A DNA stretch of 64,000 nt from Dyadobacter chenwenxiniae (GTDB lineage: Bacteria > Bacteroidota > Bacteroidia > Cytophagales > Spirosomataceae). The DNA lies in assembly GCF_022869785.1 (NCBI RefSeq), contig NZ_CP094997.1, positions 5,146,001-5,210,000 on the forward strand, written 5' to 3'. Numbering within the stretch: the first letter of the stretch is position 1; every line of letters starts with the position of its first letter. Below the pieces are notes generated by a model that was not told the DNA's origin, ran no database searches, and saw only the letters and a list, made by a program, of their open reading frames with translations. This document shows, piece after piece, positions 52,053-58,415 of this stretch. Both the position numbers and the translations under genes were made by a program.

Positions 52053-53393
52053 ATGGCTATAAAAATCTTAACGGAACACATTAATACACCGGGCATCGAA
52101 ACTTTCGACGTTTACCGTCAAAAGGGAGGATATACGGCCGTTGAAAAAGCAATAAAAACGATGACCTCAGAAGAGGTCGTTGAAGAAGCAAAGAAATCCG
52201 GTGTGCGTGGAAGAGGTGGTGCAGGATTCCCGATGGGCATGAAATGGGGCTTTTTAGCAAAGCCAGAAGGTGTTCCCCGTTATCTGGTGTGTAATGCGGA
52301 TGAATCCGAGCCGGGAACATTCAAAGATCACCATTTGATGAAGTGCATTCCGCATTTGCTGATCGAGGGGATGATCATTTCCAGTTATGCACTTGGTGCG
52401 AACAAATCGTTTATATACGTGCGCGGGGAGCTCATGTACGTGATCCGCATCCTGGAAAAAGCCATCGAAGAAGCAAAAGCGAAAGGATTCCTTGGTAAAA
52501 ATATATTGGGAACCGGTTATGATCTTGAACTGATCGTACAACCAGGTGGTGGCGCTTACATTTGCGGCGAAGAAACTGCTTTGCTGGAATCTTTGGAAGG
52601 AAAAAGAGGAAATCCAAGAAACAAACCACCATTCCCTGCTGTAAAAGGACTTTATCAAAGCCCCACTGTGGTAAACAATGTGGAGTCTATCTCCAACATG
52701 CCTTGGATCATCAACAACGGCGGCGATGCTTATGCTGCTATCGGATTGGGGCGCAGCACAGGAACGAAGCTGATTTCTGCTTCGGGACACATTAACAAGC
52801 CGGGCGTTTATGAAATTGAACTGGGCGTAAGCGTTGACGAATTCCTTAACTCCGACGAATATTGCGGAGGCGTTAGAACAGGGCATCATTTGAAAGCATT
52901 GGTTGCCGGAGGTTCTTCAGTCCCCATTTTACCCGCACATTTGATTACCAAAACGGCCAACGGCGAGGATCGCTTAATGAGCTATGAGTCATTATCAGAC
53001 GGTGGATTTGCAACCGGGACAATGTTAGGTTCGGGTGGTTTCATTGTTTTTGATGAAACCGCCTGTATCGTACGTAACACCTGGAATTTCGCCCGTTTTT
53101 ACCATCACGAATCTTGCGGCCAATGCAGCCCTTGCCGCGAAGGAACCGGCTGGATGGAAAAAGTGCTTCACCGCATTGAACACGGCCACGGAAGCATGCA
53201 CGACATTGATCTGCTGGTTGATATATCCAAAAAAATAGAAGGTAACACAATTTGTCCATTGGGAGACGCTGCTGCCTGGCCGGTTGCGAGCGCGATCCGT
53301 CATTTCAGGGATGAATTCATGTGGCACATTACCCATCCACACGAAGCATCGCAGCCCGGAGCAGTTTATCAGGGCGAAATGGCATTAGTATAA
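52053..53393 (+). CDS. nuoF: NADH-quinone oxidoreductase subunit F
   Basis: The NADH- and FMN-binding subunit. The 446-residue protein has the NADH/FMN loops RGRGGAGFPMGMKWGF and YICGEETALLESLEGKRGNP, and the 4Fe-4S (N3) ligands in HHESCGQCSPCREGTGWMEK with the fourth Cys in GNTICPLGDAAAWPV. The stop codon overlaps the start of the next gene (TAATG), so a membrane glycosyltransferase-like gene is translationally coupled to it. Confidence 0.96.
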   Translation: MAIKILTEHINTPGIETFDVYRQKGGYTAVEKAIKTMTSEEVVEEAKKSGVRGRGGAGFPMGMKWGFLAKPEGVPRYLVCNADESEPGTFKDHHLMKCIPHLLIEGMIISSYALGANKSFIYVRGELMYVIRILEKAIEEAKAKGFLGKNILGTGYDLELIVQPGGGAYICGEETALLESLEGKRGNPRNKPPFPAVKGLYQSPTVVNNVESISNMPWIINNGGDAYAAIGLGRSTGTKLISASGHINKPGVYEIELGVSVDEFLNSDEYCGGVRTGHHLKALVAGGSSVPILPAHLITKTANGEDRLMSYESLSDGGFATGTMLGSGGFIVFDETACIVRNTWNFARFYHHESCGQCSPCREGTGWMEKVLHRIEHGHGSMHDIDLLVDISKKIEGNTICPLGDAAAWPVASAIRHFRDEFMWHITHPHEASQPGAVYQGEMALV

Positions 53394-54910
53394 TGGAAAT
53401 CAATAAATCGCTGATTTGGGTCCGGGATAAATCCTTCGTGATCGCTTTGATCTTCGGGCTTATCAGCGCATTGATACTATTAATCATTAAATTCCAGGCA
53501 TCCATCAGCTATCACCCCGATATCTCAGGAAGCGAAGGGAGTTCAATCGTTCCTATTCAACTCCTCGTATCGGGCAATCCCATTTATCTTGATCCGGAAG
53601 ACGCTCCTTTCAGGTTATCCCAGTATGCGCCGGTTTACTCCACAATCGTCGCCACATTTTGTAAAGTAGTTGGCTGGTCGGCGCTGGAAGTGCACAAGAT
53701 TTATCTTGCAAGCCGGTTATGGTCGAATCTGTTTGTTTTGGCTACGGTGGGCTTGGTGGGCGTCTTTTTGAACAGGTTGACTAAGAAGCCATTCATTGCG
53801 ATCATTGCCAGTCTTTATATTTTCCATGTGCTGAGCTTTTGGTTTTTAACCACTTCCCGCCCGGATAGTTTACTGATTTTACTGACAATACTCTTTATAT
53901 TTTCCAGCTATAATGCTTTAAAGGAAGATGGCAACCAAATCTGGTTTTATGCTGCTATTTTCATTGCTGTTACTGCGTTTTTTGTAAAGCAAAGCGGTGC
54001 AATTCTCGCCATTTCGGCAGGCGTTTACTGGATTTTGAATAGGGAATGGAAAACGCTGTTAAGCCTGACTGCCTTCGGAATGGTCGTTATGGGTCTTTAT
54101 CTGGCCATTCTGCCCATCAACACTATTGACCTGTTTTTTACCAACATTATTGGAGGAGTAGCCAATTCGGCAAGCTGGGATTGGTTTTATGACTGGACAC
54201 TGCAACATTGGCTTTTGCAATTTGCACCACTGATCATTGCCAATGTGATTGTGAGCGGCTACATTATTTATTACAGATATTCCAATTTTCTTCTGTTTCT
54301 GACGCTCTGCTGCTTTTTGACCTTCGTGTTTGCAACTTCAACAGCATTCAAAATTGGTGCAGGCGTAGGTTACTATCAGGATTATCTGATTTTATCGGTG
54401 ATACAGATTACACTTTTCATAGCCCATTCTGCAAACACTTATCGCTTTCAACAAGGTTTTTTCAAGATTGCAGCATCGTTTTACATGATATTCGCATTTT
54501 TGCACTGCACCCTTTTTGTTTTTATGAAATACAAATCGGCGATCCATTCCAATTTTGAGCGTAATTACATTGATGAACGGAATGTGTCGGAATATTTATA
54601 CCATGAGAAAAACCTGAAACCGCGGGAGTGGGTTTATATTTGCGGCGGCAATAATCTGGAAGGCTATTTTCTTAATCATTTTTTAGTAAATAATTCGTTA
54701 ATTCCTTTTGCTGACCTCGTTTATCTCGCAAATTTGAACGGCACCTTTCGCTTCGATAAATTTGAGAGCATGGTTAGGAGAAGGGAGATTAAATATGTAA
54801 TTTCATTAAAAGGGATTGTTCCTACCAACATTCTCAATGTTGATTTTGCAAACACTTTAAAGTATAGCTCAACCGTGGGCCCGTATGACATTTACGAGGC
54901 TGACAAATAG
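53393..54910 (+). CDS. Polytopic membrane protein, GT-C glycosyltransferase-like, inside nuo operon
   Basis: A 505-residue inner-membrane protein with about 10-11 hydrophobic segments (FVIALIFGLISALILLIIKF; LWSNLFVLATVGLVGVFLNR; FIAIIASLYIFHVLSFWFLT; LLSLTAFGMVVMGLYLAILP; FLLFLTLCCFLTFVFATS). A large first periplasmic loop (YHPDISGSEGSSIVPIQLLV) has acidic residues where GT-C/PMT enzymes place their catalytic site. The soluble C-terminal part (EWVYICGGNNLEGYFLNHFL …) resembles polyprenyl-sugar transferases. Start fixed by the TAATG overlap with nuoF. nuoG begins 20 bp downstream. No complex I role is known for such a protein; a glycan-transfer role is inference from topology. Confidence 0.75.
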   Translation: MEINKSLIWVRDKSFVIALIFGLISALILLIIKFQASISYHPDISGSEGSSIVPIQLLVSGNPIYLDPEDAPFRLSQYAPVYSTIVATFCKVVGWSALEVHKIYLASRLWSNLFVLATVGLVGVFLNRLTKKPFIAIIASLYIFHVLSFWFLTTSRPDSLLILLTILFIFSSYNALKEDGNQIWFYAAIFIAVTAFFVKQSGAILAISAGVYWILNREWKTLLSLTAFGMVVMGLYLAILPINTIDLFFTNIIGGVANSASWDWFYDWTLQHWLLQFAPLIIANVIVSGYIIYYRYSNFLLFLTLCCFLTFVFATSTAFKIGAGVGYYQDYLILSVIQITLFIAHSANTYRFQQGFFKIAASFYMIFAFLHCTLFVFMKYKSAIHSNFERNYIDERNVSEYLYHEKNLKPREWVYICGGNNLEGYFLNHFLVNNSLIPFADLVYLANLNGTFRFDKFESMVRRREIKYVISLKGIVPTNILNVDFANTLKYSSTVGPYDIYEADK

Positions 54911-54930
54911 CATAATGATATAATTTTGGC

Positions 54931-56046
54931 ATGGAAGAGACCAAACCTCAGTTAGTAAAAATTACATTCGACGGCATTGAAGTCGAGGTGGAACCGGGAA
55001 CAACGATTATGCAGGCTGCACGGAAGATTGCAGAAGCGGACGCAAGTCAGGCTGCGCTTGTGCCCCCAGCCATGTGTTACTACAAACCGCTGCCTACTTC
55101 GGGCGGAAAATGCAGAGCGTGTCTGGTTCGTGTTGCACAAGGATCTGCAAAAGATCCAAGGCCAATGCCGAAACTCGTTCCGTCTTGCATCACACAGGTT
55201 CAGGAAGGAATGGTTGTTGAAAATACATCCAATCAGGCCGTCTTGGATACGCGTAAAAGCATTGTCGAGTTTCTCCTTATCAATCACCCGCTCGACTGCC
55301 CTATTTGTGATCAGGCTGGAGAATGTCATTTGCAGGACTTTGCATTTGAGCATGGTTCGGTAAACACGCGTTACGAAGAAGACAGAAGGACTTTTGATAA
55401 AATCGATATCGGCCCATACGTGCAACTGCACATGACGCGCTGCATCCTTTGCTATCGTTGCGTTTACACGGCCGACCAAATTACAGACAAGCGTGTGCAC
55501 GGCGTAATGAACCGTGGAGACGCTTCTGAAATCAGCACTTACATTGAAAAAGCGATTGATAACGATTTCTCCGGAAATGTGATCGACGTTTGCCCGGTGG
55601 GAGCGCTTACAGATAAAACTTTCCGCTTTAAAAACCGTGTATGGTTTACCAAACCAGAGGACGCGCACCGCGATTGCGACAAATGCTGCGGCAAAACTAC
55701 TGTTTGGTATAGAGGTGACGAAATTATCCGTGTCACTGCCCGCAAAAATACCTGGGGAGAAGTGAATGACTTCATTTGCAACACCTGCCGTTTTGAGAAG
55801 AAAAAAACAAGCGACTGGGTGCTGGAAGGTCCAACGAAAGTGAAACGCAGCTCCGTAATTTCAGCCAACAAATACCGCGCTGATCTGGTTAAAAAACCTG
55901 ATTTCGCGATAAAAATGGCAGAAACGCAGTACAAGCGCATTGACGATACACGTCCATTCGTTACGGATGAAGATACGATCCGTCATCAAAGCATTGAAAA
56001 CAACGACAAAGCAAATCACCGCTCATTGTTGGCAAAAAATAACTAG
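54931..56046 (+). CDS. nuoG: NADH-quinone oxidoreductase subunit G, short form
   Basis: Iron-sulfur subunit of complex I. The 371-residue protein has the N-terminal 2Fe-2S ligands (AMCYYKPLPTSGGKCRACLV, later SCITQVQEG), the His/Cys-type 4Fe-4S set (HPLDCPICDQAGECHLQDFA), the next cluster (MTRCILCYRCVYTADQITD … DVCPVGAL) and a further Cys region (HRDCDKCCGKTTVWYRGDE … FICNTCRFEKK). It then ends. The large molybdopterin-oxidoreductase-like domain of full-length NuoG (usually 650-900 residues) is missing. There is no sign of a decayed remainder downstream, where nuoH starts 42 bp later. Confidence 0.92.
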   Translation: MEETKPQLVKITFDGIEVEVEPGTTIMQAARKIAEADASQAALVPPAMCYYKPLPTSGGKCRACLVRVAQGSAKDPRPMPKLVPSCITQVQEGMVVENTSNQAVLDTRKSIVEFLLINHPLDCPICDQAGECHLQDFAFEHGSVNTRYEEDRRTFDKIDIGPYVQLHMTRCILCYRCVYTADQITDKRVHGVMNRGDASEISTYIEKAIDNDFSGNVIDVCPVGALTDKTFRFKNRVWFTKPEDAHRDCDKCCGKTTVWYRGDEIIRVTARKNTWGEVNDFICNTCRFEKKKTSDWVLEGPTKVKRSSVISANKYRADLVKKPDFAIKMAETQYKRIDDTRPFVTDEDTIRHQSIENNDKANHRSLLAKNN

Positions 56047-56088
56047 TTCAGCGGCATAACAGCCTGTTTTTAACCTTGTTTACAAAAA

Positions 56089-57168
56089 ATGGATTTAACG
56101 GAGTTTCTCATTAAAACCGCAACAATATTCGTTGTTTTTGTCCTTACACTGGTCATTGCCATGTACTCAACCTGGGGCGAGCGTAAAGTTGCTGGCTTTA
56201 TTCAGGATAGGATGGGCCCAAACCGTGCGGGACCAGGCGGGTTATTACAGCCACTTGCTGATGCAGGCAAAATGTTTTTCAAAGAAGATTTTATTCCTGC
56301 TCTGGCAAACAAATGGCTTTTCATAGCAGGACCCAGCTTGGCCATGCTTACGGCATTGCTAGCCAGTGCGGTTATTCCTTTTGGAAGCACCTTCCGGATC
56401 AATGGTCATGAAGTGGCTTTACAGGGCGTGGAATCCAACATCGGTATCCTTTACGTTTTTGGCGTTGTTGCGCTGGGCGTTTACGGCATTATGGTCGGCG
56501 GCTGGGCTTCCAATAACAAGTTTTCGCTATTAGGGGCCATCCGTGCAGCTTCGCAGAACATTAGTTATGAAGTAGCCATGGGCCTTTCGCTGATCGCGAT
56601 TCTGATGATGAGCAGCTCGCTTTCATTGGATGAGATTGTAGCGCAGCAGCATGGCGGGAACTGGAATATATTTTACCAACCATTAGGCTTTATTATATTC
56701 ATAACTTGTTCTTTCGCAGAATGTAACCGTGTGCCTTTCGACCTTCCGGAGTGCGAAACTGAGCTTGTAGGCGGTTATCACACAGAGTACGGAAGTATGA
56801 AACTCGGCTTTTATCTGTTTGCCGAATACATTAACATGTTCATTTCGTCGGCCATTATTTCCGTTCTCTATTTTGGCGGATACAATTATCCTGGGATGGA
56901 TTGGGTTTATACGCAGCTTACACAGGCTTTCGGAACCGAAACCGGCCATAATGCAGCCACATTGATCGGAACGGCAGTATTTTTTGGTAAAGCACTGTTC
57001 TTCATCTTTTTCTACATGTGGGTGCGCTGGACCATTCCAAGGTTCCGTTATGATCAGCTGATGAACCTGGGCTGGAAAAAACTGATCCCGCTTGCTATCT
57101 TTAATATTATTATCACCGGTGCCGCCGTGCTTTTCCTGAAGCCGATGATCACCGCGTGGTTGAATTAA
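56089..57168 (+). CDS. nuoH: NADH-quinone oxidoreductase subunit H
   Basis: Membrane subunit forming the quinone tunnel. The 359-residue protein has about eight transmembrane helices and the family signature GERKVAGFIQDRMGPNRAGP with GGLLQPLADAGKMFFKE. Other conserved parts are ISYEVAMGLSLIAIL and CNRVPFDLPECETELVGGYH. nuoI follows after 15 bp. Confidence 0.96.
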   Translation: MDLTEFLIKTATIFVVFVLTLVIAMYSTWGERKVAGFIQDRMGPNRAGPGGLLQPLADAGKMFFKEDFIPALANKWLFIAGPSLAMLTALLASAVIPFGSTFRINGHEVALQGVESNIGILYVFGVVALGVYGIMVGGWASNNKFSLLGAIRAASQNISYEVAMGLSLIAILMMSSSLSLDEIVAQQHGGNWNIFYQPLGFIIFITCSFAECNRVPFDLPECETELVGGYHTEYGSMKLGFYLFAEYINMFISSAIISVLYFGGYNYPGMDWVYTQLTQAFGTETGHNAATLIGTAVFFGKALFFIFFYMWVRWTIPRFRYDQLMNLGWKKLIPLAIFNIIITGAAVLFLKPMITAWLN

Positions 57169-57183
57169 TAAAAACACATTGCC

Positions 57184-57528
57184 ATGCAACTGACAAATCG
57201 CTCTAAGCAAGTAAGCAATAAGGAAATGACGTTCATGGAGCGCGCCTACCTGCCTGCTATTGCAACTGGGTTAGCGATCACCATTAAGCACTTTTTTGCG
57301 AAAAAAGTAACCATTGAATATCCGGAAGTGAAGCGTTACCTGGGTCCCGTTTTTCGCGGAAGGCACATTCTGAAAAGGGATGAAGACGGTCGGGAACGCT
57401 GCACAGCGTGCGGACTTTGCGCGGTTGCTTGTCCGGCAGAAGCCATTCAAATTGTAGCTGCTGAACGGGAAAAAGGAGAGGAGAAACTCTATCGCGAGGA
57501 AAAATATGCGGCGATTTTTATGAAGTGA
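57184..57528 (+). CDS. nuoI: NuoI N-terminal half (split by frameshift)
   Basis: The first part of the two-cluster ferredoxin-like subunit I, 114 residues. It has the amphipathic N terminus (MERAYLPAIATGLAITIKHF) and one full 4Fe-4S motif, CTACGLCAVACPAEAIQIVA. It ends …REEKYAAIFMK at TGA 57526-57528. In intact NuoI this point continues as 'YAxxYEINMLRCIFCG'; that continuation is found in the -1 frame from 57519. The T5 run at 57515-57519 is the likely site of the length change. Alone this half lacks the second cluster. Confidence 0.85.
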   Translation: MQLTNRSKQVSNKEMTFMERAYLPAIATGLAITIKHFFAKKVTIEYPEVKRYLGPVFRGRHILKRDEDGRERCTACGLCAVACPAEAIQIVAAEREKGEEKLYREEKYAAIFMK

Positions 57529-57779
57529 ATATGCTGAGATGCATATTTTGCGGACTTTGTGAGGAGGCTTGCCCGAAACAAGCCGTTTATTTACGCCACG
57601 ACGAGTTCGTTCCTGTTTTCGCAGAACGTGATCAGGTGATTTGGGGAAAGGATCGTTTGGTAGAAGATATGAACGACAGATACACCCGCGAAGCCTGGAC
57701 CAAGGAAGAAGCGCGCGCATTGGACTTGAAGAGAGCCAGCGGCGAAGTTACCAATGTTGTTCCGAGAGCCATTCCCTGA
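57525..57779 (+). CDS. nuoI: NuoI C-terminal half (split by frameshift)
   Basis: The rest of subunit I, 84 residues if read from the GTG at 57525. It carries the second 4Fe-4S motif (MLRCIFCGLCEEACPKQAVY) and the family C terminus (WGKDRLVEDMNDRYTREAWT). The GTG overlaps the stop of the first half as GTGA, the classical arrangement for termination-reinitiation, so both halves might be made as separate chains. Otherwise this is one gene damaged by a real or sequencing frameshift. nuoJ follows 34 bp later. Confidence 0.8.
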   Translation: MNMLRCIFCGLCEEACPKQAVYLRHDEFVPVFAERDQVIWGKDRLVEDMNDRYTREAWTKEEARALDLKRASGEVTNVVPRAIP

Positions 57780-57813
57780 ACACATTCATTGAGCATATCA
57801 GCTATCTAATTTT

Positions 57814-58332
57814 ATGAATTCAGCTATTTCGTTTTTCTATTTTTTATCATTCCTGACTGTCCTCAGCGCAGTAATGGTGGTTGTTTCGCGCAACCCGATC
57901 CACAGCGTCCTTTATCTCATCCTGACGTTCTTTACGCTCTCGGGACATTATATTCTGCTCAATGCGCAGTTTCTGGCAGCGGTAAACATTATCGTTTACG
58001 CGGGTGCTATCATGGTTCTTTTCCTCTTTGTGATTATGTTCTTGAATATGAAACAGGATAATGAGGAATCTAAAACCAATCTGACCAAAATTGCTGCCAC
58101 GATTGTAGGCGGAACCGTGTTTGTGATCCTGTTTGGCGCTTATCGCAAAAGCGTTATCCCTGCATTTGATCCGCAGCAGTTTGACTCTCAGATTGGGATG
58201 ATTGAAAACCTGGGACACTTGCTTTTCCGCGATTATCTGCTTCCGTTTGAGCTGGTTTCAATTCTCCTTTTGGTAGCGATGGTGGGTGCGGTAATGTTGG
58301 GAAAAAGAGAAATTGGCGAGAGACATTTCTAA
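57814..58332 (+). CDS. nuoJ: NADH-quinone oxidoreductase subunit J
   Basis: Membrane subunit J (chain 6). The 172-residue protein has five transmembrane helices, starting AISFFYFLSFLTVLSAVMVV. The conserved third helix NIIVYAGAIMVLFLFVIMFL contains the pi-bulge region used in proton coupling. It is the last nuo gene here: a strong terminator follows and nuoK, L, M and N are not in the window. Confidence 0.94.
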   Translation: MNSAISFFYFLSFLTVLSAVMVVVSRNPIHSVLYLILTFFTLSGHYILLNAQFLAAVNIIVYAGAIMVLFLFVIMFLNMKQDNEESKTNLTKIAATIVGGTVFVILFGAYRKSVIPAFDPQQFDSQIGMIENLGHLLFRDYLLPFELVSILLLVAMVGAVMLGKREIGERHF

Positions 58333-58360
58333 GATCTTCTGCTAATATTTTAGCCTATAA

Positions 58361-58396
58361 AAAAAGGGAAATACTCAATCGAGCATTTCCCTTTTT
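58361..58396. terminator. Bidirectional terminator between nuoJ and gcvP
   Basis: AAAAAGGGAAATACTC (58361-58376) pairs with GAGCATTTCCCTTTTT (58381-58396) with a single A/C mismatch, which becomes a G-U wobble in the opposite transcript, and a 4-nt loop. The A-run and T-run serve both directions, closing the nuo operon and the convergent gcvP gene. Confidence 0.85.
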
Positions 58397-58415
58397 CTGT
58401 TGTATCGATAGCTTC

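Noticed and set aside
57514..57522. Programmed -1 frameshift heptamer in nuoI
   Set aside because: The sequence GATTTTTATG does not fit X-XXY-YYZ in the zero frame: slipping the P-site Ile codon ATT back gives GAT, a mismatch. The T5 run is also short for transcriptional slippage. Kept only as a weaker alternative.
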